NCBI RefSeq assembly: GCF_947241705.1
Contig: NC_079271.1
Span: 620,001 to 684,000, forward strand
Reading direction: 5' to 3'
Source of the DNA: Saccharomyces mikatae IFO 1815
Taxonomy: Eukaryota > Ascomycota > Saccharomycetes > Saccharomycetales > Saccharomycetaceae
DNA: 64,000 nucleotides
The notes below the pieces were generated by a model, which worked only from the letters and a program-made list of their open reading frames with translations, did no database searches and had not been told where the DNA came from. This document shows positions 39,795-49,861 of the stretch, one piece after another; position 1 is the stretch's first letter; each line of letters begins with the position of its first letter. The position numbers were made by a program, and so were the translations under genes.

Positions 39795-41841
39795 AACGGA
39801 AAGATGGAATGTTGATTTTACACACTATTCTAATAATGTGTCAAGTCTTAGGAGAACAATAAAAGGCACAAACATTGCGTTCTGCCTCTGATTTTGCATG
39901 TTTTATCTATTGTTTAAATATCGGGAATATCTCTTCACAAATCATACAGCTCTAAGGGTTTCCAATATTTGGTCTGAAAGCATCAATATACTAGAAGAGA
40001 GAATAAATACGTATAGGTGTCATTAAGTTAACAAAAGGTTGCAAAGTGAAAATAAACAGTAACGGCTCCCAAGATTTTCCGTGCAGTTCCATAAGGCTTG
40101 ATGTTACATAGTGCTTTGTGTGTCTATGCGAATAAAGGAAGCGTATGCTGGATCTGAAATAGGTAATTAGATACAAGAATAACGTTTTGGAGAACCACAG
40201 GAAGTTCATATCGCCCTAATCTGTTTCTAAAATGTTCTTTCACGTATTTCTCCGAGTATCCAGTTGACACTAAGTGTATTTCATAGTAATTCTGTTATAT
40301 ACATAAACTAATAAGATGTAGCGACAATTTTTGGGACTCCATTTTCGTCGGGTTCGTATCGTAATATTAAGAATAAAGGCACCTTGAGCTATTTTATAGA
40401 AAAGAATGCCAAACGTTGTTTAAATAAGGACCACATATGACACAATTTAGGAGGAGTTCATGGATCTGACGTATCCAAAAAAGGAAGACGATGATTTGAT
40501 GACTGTTTTTCACCATTTATATCATCTTTTCATGCTGTATATGATAATAAACTATAGGTATGAATACTAGTCGATAGACAACCTTTGATGATCGTTTTTA
40601 AATGTGGAACACTCGCATTATGACACACATATGGCTGAATACATCAAGAAAACACTTTCCTAATTTATTTGATATTAGGATGGTTTAGACAACCCACTAT
40701 TACTCGGGCACATAATACTACAGAGGAATGGACTTTCCATACGTTGTTTCATAACGTCTTTACACTACTGTCATACCTTTCGACTAAGAATTCCTGGAAC
40801 AAAAAATTATTCATTGTCACTGAAGACCACTCTTTTTATAGATGTTGCAAATTGTGAGACCAATGGAATAGGATTCGAACAGTCATCTGGTTTAGTGGTA
40901 GTTAAAATGCAAGCGTTTCAATATAGCTAACGAAAAACACCGTATATAACGGAATGTGTAGAGTAGTGATTGATTTTTGTGGATACCTAAATTTGAGAGG
41001 AAGACTTCTATTGCAATCATTAAATTGGGATCCCCAAGAGAATCAGATATTTATGTAGTGTGTATGTAGTTTAAGGTGGTCATATTTTTTATTCTCAATC
41101 AACATCGGGAGTTAACCTAACCACCGACAATAACTCTATTTAGGCCGCTTTAAGGAAGTTTGATTTTAATGGTGTTCTTTTGAAATGCCAAGTTCCGCCA
41201 CGTTTAATCCAATGATAAAAAAACCTTAGTAACATTCTAAATTAAATTCAATTTGTACGGTATTCGTTTTGATTTTGTTGCTCTCCTCTGAAATCTTCTA
41301 ACTTCAGTTTAGCGAAAATGGCGACATTAAAATACAAAATGTAAATAAATGGATATGGAAATCATTTTCTTCTAATGGAGTATCTCACAAATGCAAACCC
41401 AAGAAGAAAATCATACAAGTTCTACGATAACCCCAGTGAAATCTTTACTATAAAAAATCTTGTTTGTTGAATTTTAAGGTAATGCTTCCTCTATTCTTTC
41501 TACCACCAAGAGATGAAAGTAAACATTCAGCGAGCGTTATCTTAGTTTTACTATTGTATAGACAATTCTTCAAAAAGGTTTTCTGCTACGTATGTGAAAG
41601 TAGCTGTTTGGTCTCGAACTGTGAGTCTCAGAACCACTAGCGGAATTACTTGATGCGGTATTTTACATGACTCTTTTTCACTGCGAAAAAAATGAAACAC
41701 ATATTTACACGATTTTCAAACAAATTTATGCTAGTGAATATGCAGAATAGTAAGCAGTTTTGTTTTATCTTTTCATGTTTTGATTAATTAATAAAAGTGT
41801 GCCTAAAAGTAACGAATAGCTATAGAATAACATCTTGACTG
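39795..41841. other. Long intergenic region between the thiamine gene and AXL1
   Basis: 2047 bp shared by two divergent promoters. It holds two eroded delta-like pieces (separate entry) and otherwise A/T-rich sequence. The short ORFs here have no family features. I could not place a THI regulatory site or a haploid-specific a1-alpha2 site with confidence. Confidence 0.5.
40520..41045. mobile_element. Two eroded delta LTR remnants in opposite orientations
   Basis: 40520-40585 (GCTGTATATGATAATAAAC, GAATACTAGTCGATAGAC) resembles a delta in reverse. 40883-41045 (TCATCTGGTTTAGTGG, AATGCAAGCG, GGATACCTAAAT, GAAGACTTCTATTG, ATTGGGATCCC) resembles a delta in forward orientation. Both are fragmentary and much older than the delta copies at 36.9-37.8 kb. 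They lie on the far side of the thiamine gene. Confidence 0.55.
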
Positions 41842-44800
41842 ATGTCCTTGAGAGAAGTAACTAACTATGAAGTTTCCTTCCATATCCCATTGTCCTATAG
41901 CAACAGGGCGCATAAGATTTGTAAACTTCCAAATGGAATTTTGGCATTATTAATATCTGATCCAACGGATACTTCAAGCTCATGCTCACTGTCAGTTTGC
42001 ACTGGCTCCCACAATGACCCAATGGATATCCCAGGTTTGGCACACCTTTGTGAACACATGATTCTTTCTGCAGGTTCTAAAAAATACCCTGATCCTGGTT
42101 TATTTCACGCACTAATCGCCAAGAACAACGGCTCTCAAAATGCCTATACGACAGGAGAACAAACGACTTTTTATTTTGAATTGCCCAATACTCAAAATAA
42201 TGGTGAATTTGCATTTGAATCCATCTTAGATGTGTTTGCGTCATTTTTCAAAGATCCACTCTTCAACCCTTTATTAATAAGTAAGGAAATATATGCCATA
42301 CAAAGCGAGCATGAGGGGAACATATCATCAACAACAAAGATATTCTACCACGCAGCAAGAATTTTGGCCAATTCCGATCATCCTTTCAGTCGGTTTTCCA
42401 CTGGCAACATACATTCACTATCAAGCATTCCACAATTGAAGAAAATAAACTTGAAAAGCTCACTAAACACTTACTTCAGAAGTAATTTTTTTGGGGAAAA
42501 TATAACATTGTGCATTAGGGGATCACAATCCGTTAATATACTTACAAAACTCGCCATATCAAAATTTGGTGATGTAAAGCCTAAAAGCATCGTGAAAGAG
42601 AGGCATTTTTCGATTGGGAAAGGGCCATTTCGAAAATCAACGTCATTAAGACGAAGTCTGAATTCTCCTAAAAACGACTATCGTAACTTAGAAGACTTCA
42701 AAATACTAGACACCGTATGGGAAAAAAAATACCAAAATACAATGTGTTTTCAACATGCTCCTGAATGTAATTCGATTTTTATCAACTCAAATAAAATGCC
42801 TGTGATGAGATTTCTATTTCCGGTTAGTGATAGGAACACCAGATTTACAAAGGATGACATAAAAATATACAGTCATCTATGGTGTGAACTTTTTGGCGAT
42901 GAGTCTCCAGGATCTTTGAGCCATTACTTAGTGTCAAGAGGCTGGATCACAAAATGCTTTGCTTTTACCTCAGAATTTGCTATTGGTGACATAGGATTAA
43001 TCTTGGAATTAGAACTAACAAACAGTGGATGGAAAAGCATCAAGAACATTACAACAACGATATTTTCTGAACTTTTGCCTTCCTTCTACGTAAAAAACAT
43101 CGATCATTTGGTTACTTTTTTGAAAGAACAGAACTTGATTGATCTTGCTCGTTTTCTATACCAAAGTTCTGAAAATCTACCCATGGAGGAGTGTTCAAAT
43201 TTAAGCAGTTTTCTTCAGGAAAATCTTGAGTGTTTAACTCCCTCCAATGTATTCAAGGGATTTAAATCTCTTATTGAAATAGATGATCCTAATATCGAAA
43301 AATATGAAGAAACAAAGGCCAACGTGCGGTGGTGGACAGGCCAGGCAATCAAATTCCAAAATTTTCTAAAGTCGCACATGAAGCATGACAACACGCGCCT
43401 TTTACTCTTGGGGGATATCAAATCCCACAAGATATTTCACATAATCGAAAATAAGAGTGAGATACGCACTGATTTTTTCTATGAGTTTGAATATTATACA
43501 GGAAGCGTTCATTTAGCAGAAGAAAATAAATACTATCCAAAAAGCTCATATGAATTCAATTTTCCGAAAAGTAATCTCTTTTTACCTGATTACATCAGCG
43601 ATCCATTAAAATTGCGACAGCTTTTCTTGGAATGCTCACTGAAATCAAAATTTGCCACTCTTAGACCACAAATTTATAGTGAGCCCACCAGGAGAGAGCC
43701 TCAATTGGTCAGCGAAAATCTAAATTATGAGATGTGGATTTTAAAAGAAGACCCAAATTTTGCCTCGAACAATAAATCTGTTGTATCGTTTGAAGTTTTA
43801 GGATTAGGTATCAAACCAAGTCCAGAGGCGACAATTCACCTGGAAGTGCTAGCACAGGTATTATTTATCATCACCTCATCACATCTTTATCCAGCTCTAA
43901 GAATTGGTTATACATACGAGATTGCTTCCTCAAGCAAAGGCAGTGTGACGCTTCGCTTTACCATTTCTGGTTTTCCTGAGGGTGTCTTTAAAATAGTAAA
44001 GACATTCGTAGATACGTTAAAACTAATTGCTACAGATCCCACGTTTCTTTCGAAAGACACCTTGAGAAAGGCAAGAATATTTGTCAGAAGTAAATATGAG
44101 AGCGCATCATCAGATAATTGCGTGAAACTAGCTAGTATTGGGTTACTGATTGTTTTAGAGGAATTTATATGGACTTTACAGGATAGAATTAATGCTTTAG
44201 AACTTACGGAAATGGAGTCTTTCAAAGAATTTTGTTCCCTATTTTGGAAGAATCCTAAGCAGTTAGTCTTGCTCGTGCAAGGAAGCCTCGACTATGCAGA
44301 CGAAATCAACCATTACTTAAACAGAAATTTTACACAGCACCTGAAAGTCTGTAATGAAGGTTCCAAATCAACCATACATCTTTACCCTTCGCCGAGTACT
44401 AAAAATCTAGATGAAGGCACAAATGCCTTCATCTCTTACAATGGCCATCAAGACGACCCTAACAATAGTATCGTGTACTTCATTCAAACTGCACAAAGGG
44501 ACGATATAGAAAACCTAGCACTAACGTTCCTTACAGAGTATCTATTTTCGCTAACATTAGTACCTGATTTAAGGAATAGAAAACAAATTGGGTACATTGT
44601 TTTGGGAGGCCTTAGGGTCTTGACAGACACTGTTGGGATTCATGTAACTGTGATGTCTGGGAGCTCAGCACACAATCTTGAAACCAAGATCAATGAGTAT
44701 TTATCTTACCTGGAACTACAAGTACTAGATAATCTCACTGAAATTGATTTCCGAAAAATGCTATTGGAGCCATTTTTAACGCTGTTAAAGCAAAACAGTA

Positions 44801-45468
44801 TCACCAAATTCGAAGAATCAGCTGGTCCTGTAGACCTATTGAATGAGATAGTGGCAAATGTACAGAACGGAGACAATTACACTCTCAACAACAGGCAAAT
44901 GAAACAACATAGGAAAGTAAGAAATAAAATCACCGAAAAGAGACTTAATTTCCAAGAAGAATATGAAATGGTTAACATCCCCTTTCTGCAAAAGTTAACT
45001 CTAAAGAAGTACTTGAGGTTTTTTCAAGCAAAAATCTCTATATATTCCACACAAAGAAGTAAAATTTCAATAATGATTGCAAGCCCAATGGCTGAAGAAA
45101 AGATTGCAAGTAGAAGGATATTTCTCCAACTAGAAGCTTTCCTGAAAATTAAAGGATTTGCAATAAAAAATGAAGATTTGAAAAAAATTGTTGAACATTC
45201 AGAGGGTAGTCCTATGTTACTGGTAAAGAATCTTTTCACTCATTTTCGCAAGAGGAATGAAGCTTTCAAGCTTGGTACTGTTGTATTACAGGAAATACTT
45301 AAAATCATCGGAATGAATTTCAAGCAGGGATACGGCTCTGTATTAGGTTTTTCTTCGCATAATAGTGAAGGACAAGACGTAAAAAATTTTTGGAAGAACG
45401 ATATAGAGCCGGTAATTCCTCTTCAAGAGCTTCCTGACCCGAACTTTTTTCGCAAGTACGTCTTCTAA
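41842..45468 (+). CDS. AXL1: AXL1, a-factor processing M16 metalloprotease and axial bud-site factor
   Basis: 1208 residues, the S. cerevisiae length (YPR122W). It is an insulinase-family enzyme with the inverted zinc motif HLCEH at 68-72 and the downstream acidic ligand region near 145-155 (SKEIYAIQSEHEGN). Four M16-type domains follow; the C-terminal half is catalytically silent, as in the family. Axl1 cleaves the a-factor precursor and, independently of protease activity, specifies axial budding in haploids. The gene is expressed only in haploids in S. cerevisiae. The zinc site is intact. Confidence 0.97.
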   Translation: MSLREVTNYEVSFHIPLSYSNRAHKICKLPNGILALLISDPTDTSSSCSLSVCTGSHNDPMDIPGLAHLCEHMILSAGSKKYPDPGLFHALIAKNNGSQNAYTTGEQTTFYFELPNTQNNGEFAFESILDVFASFFKDPLFNPLLISKEIYAIQSEHEGNISSTTKIFYHAARILANSDHPFSRFSTGNIHSLSSIPQLKKINLKSSLNTYFRSNFFGENITLCIRGSQSVNILTKLAISKFGDVKPKSIVKERHFSIGKGPFRKSTSLRRSLNSPKNDYRNLEDFKILDTVWEKKYQNTMCFQHAPECNSIFINSNKMPVMRFLFPVSDRNTRFTKDDIKIYSHLWCELFGDESPGSLSHYLVSRGWITKCFAFTSEFAIGDIGLILELELTNSGWKSIKNITTTIFSELLPSFYVKNIDHLVTFLKEQNLIDLARFLYQSSENLPMEECSNLSSFLQENLECLTPSNVFKGFKSLIEIDDPNIEKYEETKANVRWWTGQAIKFQNFLKSHMKHDNTRLLLLGDIKSHKIFHIIENKSEIRTDFFYEFEYYTGSVHLAEENKYYPKSSYEFNFPKSNLFLPDYISDPLKLRQLFLECSLKSKFATLRPQIYSEPTRREPQLVSENLNYEMWILKEDPNFASNNKSVVSFEVLGLGIKPSPEATIHLEVLAQVLFIITSSHLYPALRIGYTYEIASSSKGSVTLRFTISGFPEGVFKIVKTFVDTLKLIATDPTFLSKDTLRKARIFVRSKYESASSDNCVKLASIGLLIVLEEFIWTLQDRINALELTEMESFKEFCSLFWKNPKQLVLLVQGSLDYADEINHYLNRNFTQHLKVCNEGSKSTIHLYPSPSTKNLDEGTNAFISYNGHQDDPNNSIVYFIQTAQRDDIENLALTFLTEYLFSLTLVPDLRNRKQIGYIVLGGLRVLTDTVGIHVTVMSGSSAHNLETKINEYLSYLELQVLDNLTEIDFRKMLLEPFLTLLKQNSITKFEESAGPVDLLNEIVANVQNGDNYTLNNRQMKQHRKVRNKITEKRLNFQEEYEMVNIPFLQKLTLKKYLRFFQAKISIYSTQRSKISIMIASPMAEEKIASRRIFLQLEAFLKIKGFAIKNEDLKKIVEHSEGSPMLLVKNLFTHFRKRNEAFKLGTVVLQEILKIIGMNFKQGYGSVLGFSSHNSEGQDVKNFWKNDIEPVIPLQELPDPNFFRKYVF

Positions 45469-45999
45469 ATTGTTTTTTCTCATTATAGAATTTCCATACA
45501 TCTTTTTTTACTAAGCACCCTCTCATCTGCCATGATACTATTTGTTACATAATTCCTTTCGTAATTCCACATAATATTCTCAACACTTTTCAGTAGTACA
45601 GAAACTGCACCTCGACCGTCCATCACTGCGCTTATAATCTCAAATATTGATAGTAATCATAAAATATTTGCTCAAAACGACGGTAAGATGAGCAAAAATG
45701 GCGCGACCCTGAAAAGAGCACTTTTCTAGATTCGGGCAATAAATTGCAACATAAAAAATATGATAATGTCATCTCGAAAGGATCAGATATGGCTTAATAT
45801 TCTTTTGCGTCAATGCTGCGATAATTTAAATAACCGCATAGTAATTCTTAAAAGAAGAGTACTGCTGGATATCCTAATTGCATAGAAAGGTTTTCAAGGG
45901 TATAACTAAACAAGTAAAGTAAGATTTAAGTGGCGGTTCTAGTTACATTTGTTGAGAGGATCAAGCAAAAAAGGAAAGTACATAACACTTGAGTTCAAG
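45469..45999. promoter_or_regulatory. AXL1/CTR1 intergenic region
   Basis: 531 bp with the copper-response pair described separately; the rest is A/T-rich with no gene. Confidence 0.5.
45667..45696. promoter_or_regulatory. Inverted pair of Mac1 copper-response elements
   Basis: TTTGCTCA at 45667-45674 and its reverse complement TGAGCAAA at 45689-45696, 14 bp apart and about 305-330 bp upstream of the CTR1 ATG. Mac1 binds paired TTTGCTC(A) elements to induce CTR1 under copper starvation. Both copies are exact, so copper repression of CTR1 is very likely conserved. Confidence 0.9.
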
Positions 46000-47181
46000 A
46001 TGAATGGTATGTCCATGAGCAGCAGTATGAGCATGGACACGATGTCCAGTGCTAGCAAGACATTAGCCTCGAGTATGACATCGATGAGCATGGCCGCAAT
46101 GTCCAGTGCTAGCAAGACATTAGCCTCGAGTATGGCATCGATGTCGGGCATGTCGATGGGTAGTAGCTCAATGTCGAGCATGTTGATGGGGAGTTCTTCT
46201 GCAACAATGAGCTCGACCAGCGCTTCTGCCACTTCAGATTCTAGCATGTCAGATATGTCAGGTATGTCAGGTATGTCAGGTATGTCATCATCAAGTAATA
46301 GCAGTTCTTCAGAAATGGATATGGACATGAATATGGGAATGAACTATTACTTAACTCCCACATATAAGAACTATCCTGTTCTATTTCATCATTTGCATGC
46401 GAACAACAGCGGTAAGGCCTTTGGTATTTTCTTACTATTTGTTGTAGCCGCTTTTGTTTATAAACTATTGCTTTTTGTTAGTTGGTGCCTTGAAGTTCAC
46501 TGGTTCAAGAAATGGGACAAGAAAAACAAGTATTGTACTTTGTCTTCAGCAAATACGGAGAATGAAGAAGTATATTATGGCACTGATAACCAATTCGAGA
46601 TTCAAGGTCTACCCAAGTTACCAAATTTACTTACAGACATATTTGTTCCATCTTTAACAGATCTCTTCCACGACATTATAAGAGCGTTTTTGGTATTTAC
46701 ATCCACTATGATTATCTACATGTTGATGCTTGCTACTATGTCTTTTGTATTAACGTATGTTTTTGCTGTAATTACTGGCTTAGCTTTGTCAGAAGTCTTC
46801 TTTAATAGATGTAAATTGGCCATGTTGAAGAGATGGGATATTCAAAGAGAAATTCAAAAAACAAAGAAATGTCCTGGCTTTGAGAATTGCCAATGTGGCA
46901 GACATTCTAAACCAGTTCCTGATCCGGTTGCTGTTGCTGACACTACTTCGGCTAGCGATCAAAGTACCCGATTAGAAAAGAATAACGATTCCAAACCTGC
47001 AGTTTCCGACAGTAATCATAAAGAAACATTTACACAAGAAGACGGATGTAATTGTGCTAAGGTCTCGAGGAAAAACCAAGCGAACATAGAGCGCGACATT
47101 CTTGAAAGTTCCAAGCTGCAGGAACAGTCTGGAAATATGGACCAAAACTTACTTCCGGCTGAAAAATTTACTCATAACTAA
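46000..47181 (+). CDS. CTR1: CTR1, high-affinity plasma-membrane copper transporter
   Basis: 393 residues from the ATG at 46000. The frame extends upstream to 45949 but without ATG, and the family starts here. The extracellular N-terminus is a dense Met/Ser-rich copper-binding region with MxM/MxxM motifs, including two 19-residue tandem repeats (MSSASKTLASSM) encoded by a 57-bp unit and a short MSG run. Three transmembrane helices lie at about 139-160, 240-262 and 264-283. A Cys-rich cytosolic tail (CPGFENCQCGRH, CNCAK) follows. S. cerevisiae Ctr1 (YPR124W, 406 residues) has three N-terminal repeats as I recall, so the shorter length here is explained by repeat number. Confidence 0.96.
   Translation: MNGMSMSSSMSMDTMSSASKTLASSMTSMSMAAMSSASKTLASSMASMSGMSMGSSSMSSMLMGSSSATMSSTSASATSDSSMSDMSGMSGMSGMSSSSNSSSSEMDMDMNMGMNYYLTPTYKNYPVLFHHLHANNSGKAFGIFLLFVVAAFVYKLLLFVSWCLEVHWFKKWDKKNKYCTLSSANTENEEVYYGTDNQFEIQGLPKLPNLLTDIFVPSLTDLFHDIIRAFLVFTSTMIIYMLMLATMSFVLTYVFAVITGLALSEVFFNRCKLAMLKRWDIQREIQKTKKCPGFENCQCGRHSKPVPDPVAVADTTSASDQSTRLEKNNDSKPAVSDSNHKETFTQEDGCNCAKVSRKNQANIERDILESSKLQEQSGNMDQNLLPAEKFTHN
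46042..46155 (+). repeat. 57-bp tandem repeat within CTR1
   Basis: ATGTCCAGTGCTAGCAAGAC recurs at 46042 and 46099, a period of 57 bp, with near-identical intervening sequence. It encodes the Met/Ser copper-binding ectodomain repeat. A second array of 9-bp GGTATGTCA units follows at about 46248-46289. Confidence 0.88.
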
Positions 47182-47715
47182 TAATTAGACATGATTCGTC
47201 TACCTTTATTTTCCCTCTTCAATATCTTAATACATTACAGGTAGGAATATCTCTTACCCCTCAAGAACTTGAGAAATCTTCTCGAAAGTTTGTACTCTGA
47301 ATGCCCTCATAAAAAAAGGGAAGAAAAAATAGGATACAACAACCTTCCTATAAATAACAAACTTGTATATAGTTGAATGTCTTACTAGTTTTTATTCAAA
47401 GATTCTTTATTATTGTTTTCAGTTTGCATAGTAAAAACCAAAGGGTAAAAAGTCATATGCGTGCCTAAATTGAATTTCCGATGTTTCTCACATTTCTTTT
47501 TTCTCATGAAGTATAATCGCTCCCGCGCGAACATTTTTCACTTTCATTCGGAAGAGACCAGTATTTCAAATCGTGTCAATCTCATCTATTTGACAAAGTG
47601 GCAATTCTTGAATATAATAAGATAACTGTATAAGTGATACTAGTAAAATCAAAGGGTTTTGTTAACGTTTGTTTCCGATTCGTTAAGACAAAATTTTGCC
47701 AAAAAAAAAAAGACA
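47182..47715. other. CTR1/YLH47 intergenic region
   Basis: 534 bp, A/T-rich with a 13-base A-run (47700-47711) immediately before the YLH47 ATG. No gene or clear binding site. Confidence 0.4.
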
Positions 47716-49077
47716 ATGCTCAGGTATAGGTCTTTATCAATCAAGAGAATCTCTCATCCGACACCAGGCATTGCCTTGATGTCTTCTCGTTCTGCGGTAA
47801 TGAGATCAAGCTTGATACCTCTGTTCAAACCGATTTTAAGCCGTTGGAACTCTTCAGCATCAGAAAGTTCAAAAAAGGAGCTTAAGATGACAAATGGAAG
47901 CCAGGAAAGTGCGACTGAGGTTTCTCCAGTAAAAGAAAAGGAAAAGCTACCATTCAAGGTTAAAATGCAAAATGCTCTTCGTCACTATTGGGATGGTTCC
48001 AAACTTTTAGGATTAGAGATAAAAATATCCTCCAAATTGTTAATGAAGAGTGCCGCAGGATATCCGTTAACAAGAAGGGAAAACTTGCAACTGAAGAGAA
48101 CCACCCAAGATATCGTCCGGCTAGTTCCATTTGCTGCTTTCCTCATTATTCCATTTGCTGAACTTCTACTACCCTTTGCACTAAAGTTATTTCCCAATTT
48201 ACTTCCTTCTACTTATGAGTCGAGTAAAAAACGTGAGAATAAGCTAGAGAATCTAAGAAACACAAGAAAGTTAATGTCTGAAATCATCAAGAATAACAAG
48301 TCACATTTTAAGCCCAACAATATCTCCGAGGAACAAAAAGCTTTATTTAATAGGTTCTACACACATGTCCGTGCCACTGGGGTACCAGAATCTCGTGAAC
48401 AACTGATTGAAGTGGCCAGATTGTTCACCGATGATACTGTTTTAGACAACGTAACAAGGCCTTACTTGATTGCATTGGCGAAATACATGAATCTGCAACC
48501 ATTCGGCACCGATGTGATGTTACGTTACCGCATCAGGTATAAGATGCTTGAACTGAAAAAGGACGATCTTTCAATATATTACGAGGATGCAGAACAACTA
48601 TCCCTCTCTGAATTGAAAACGGCATGTGCTTCTAGAGGTATTAGAAGTGTAGATGTGGAGCCCAGCGTGTTATATTCGAATCTGAGATTGTGGCTAAACA
48701 TGAGGCTAAAAGACAAGATCCCATCAACATTACTGATCATGGCCACTGCTTACAATTACGGTAATGTGCAATCCAAGGAGTCATTATATGACGCATTATG
48801 TGATGTCCTAATCGGTATTCCTGATGAACTATACCATGAAGTTAAGGTAAACGTCGTCAAGGAAGACGAAGCATCTGCTAAGCAAAAGTTGAAGCAGTTG
48901 AGGGAGCAAGAAGAAATCATGAAAGAGGAAGAGCAGCAAGAAGAGAACGCCATTGTGAGCGTCAAGGATGAACTAAGCTTAGACGACCAAGACAAGAACA
49001 TAGATGCGGCCGCTCCGGACGTAAAGCCACAAGAAACTAAACCCATTGGAGAAACTGCCGCCTCCAAAGAGAAGTAA
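47716..49077 (+). CDS. YLH47: YLH47, mitochondrial inner-membrane LETM1-family protein
   Basis: 453 residues from the ATG at 47716; upstream in-frame sequence has no ATG. The N-terminus (MLRYRSLSIKRISHPTPG) is a typical basic mitochondrial presequence. A LETM1 domain covers about 100-380, with one hydrophobic span at 133-156 (VRLVPFAAFLIIPFAELLLP) flanked by basic residues. The acidic, Glu/Gln-rich tail is coiled-coil-like. Ylh47 (YPR125W, 454 residues) is the paralogue of Mdm38 and takes part in mitochondrial K+/H+ exchange and ribosome association with the inner membrane. Confidence 0.95.
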   Translation: MLRYRSLSIKRISHPTPGIALMSSRSAVMRSSLIPLFKPILSRWNSSASESSKKELKMTNGSQESATEVSPVKEKEKLPFKVKMQNALRHYWDGSKLLGLEIKISSKLLMKSAAGYPLTRRENLQLKRTTQDIVRLVPFAAFLIIPFAELLLPFALKLFPNLLPSTYESSKKRENKLENLRNTRKLMSEIIKNNKSHFKPNNISEEQKALFNRFYTHVRATGVPESREQLIEVARLFTDDTVLDNVTRPYLIALAKYMNLQPFGTDVMLRYRIRYKMLELKKDDLSIYYEDAEQLSLSELKTACASRGIRSVDVEPSVLYSNLRLWLNMRLKDKIPSTLLIMATAYNYGNVQSKESLYDALCDVLIGIPDELYHEVKVNVVKEDEASAKQKLKQLREQEEIMKEEEQQEENAIVSVKDELSLDDQDKNIDAAAPDVKPQETKPIGETAASKEK

Positions 49078-49861
49078 TCAAGTTTACACACAACCCATTT
49101 AATCGCACGATGCACATTCTGCTACTCTCGCCAACATTCTTTCTATACATACTCGCACAAAACTCCTCTTTCAAACTACGAAAGAAAAAAGTAGTGAACC
49201 TCTACTATAGATTTTGTATATACGATTAATAAAATACACTACTATATGAAAACTACGTCAGACAAAGTTGCTGCCGTGCACACTTAGAGTATAGCACAAA
49301 CATGACTACACATAAACTTACCCGCTGATTCTTGAATTTTTTCATTGCAAAGTTTAAATCATATTCTGAGCTGCCTCAATGTCCGCGCTGCCCGGTGGGT
49401 ATGAGACCAAAAAAAGCGCAACTTTCCCGCTCTGAATGTTTGTTCAAGTCCTTTGCACAAATGCAGTGGGAGAATCGCACGCGGCCGAGACGGATGAAGC
49501 GGCCATTCAGGCCGCTTCATCCGTCTCGGCCGCATTTAGGAAGGGATCTTCATTTTGTTCGTTAATGAGGTAATCAAGGGCGTAGTACAGCGGGACTAAG
49601 GTAATCATCATAGCTCTATCCCCCCAATTACTTGAAGAATATATCATCTATAGAACCGTGGAATATCAATATACTATAGAGAATTACTATATAAGGGGTT
49701 ACTCGTATCCATTAATTACCCAACTTTTTCATCCTTCACATAAATTCTCCCTTCTCGCTCTGTTTCTTTCTTTTCACCTTTCTTGTTATTCAGCGTAGAA
49801 AAACAAGTATATATCACATAGTTGTTTTTAATATACCAAAATAAACAAAAACAAGAATAGA
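49078..49861. promoter_or_regulatory. YLH47/YPR127W intergenic region
   Basis: 784 bp. It contains the perfect inverted repeat described separately and A/T-rich promoter sequence before YPR127W. A 77-codon frame (49332-49565) runs through the inverted repeat and is not supported as a gene. Confidence 0.5.
49481..49533. repeat. Perfect 24-bp inverted repeat with 5-bp loop (YPR127W promoter)
   Basis: The left arm 49481-49504 begins GCGGCCGAGACGGATG. The right arm 49510-49533 is its exact complement. The spacer ATTCA is at 49505-49509. The arms are about 70% G+C in an A/T-rich region and carry CGG triplets spaced 9 bp apart (starting 49482, 49491, 49500), mirrored as CCG. Such triplets are bound by Zn2Cys6 factors. 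It lies 330-380 bp upstream of YPR127W. Confidence 0.95.

Noticed and set aside
45939-46328. 129-codon antisense ORF over CTR1
   Set aside because: Caused by the Met/Ser repeat composition of CTR1 read on the other strand; it resembles the dubious ORFs annotated opposite CTR1.
47659-47715. N-terminal extension of YLH47
   Set aside because: The extension has no ATG; the ATG at 47716 gives a proper mitochondrial presequence and the expected length.
49332-49565. 77-codon ORF through the YPR127W promoter
   Set aside because: Runs through the inverted repeat and has no coding character.
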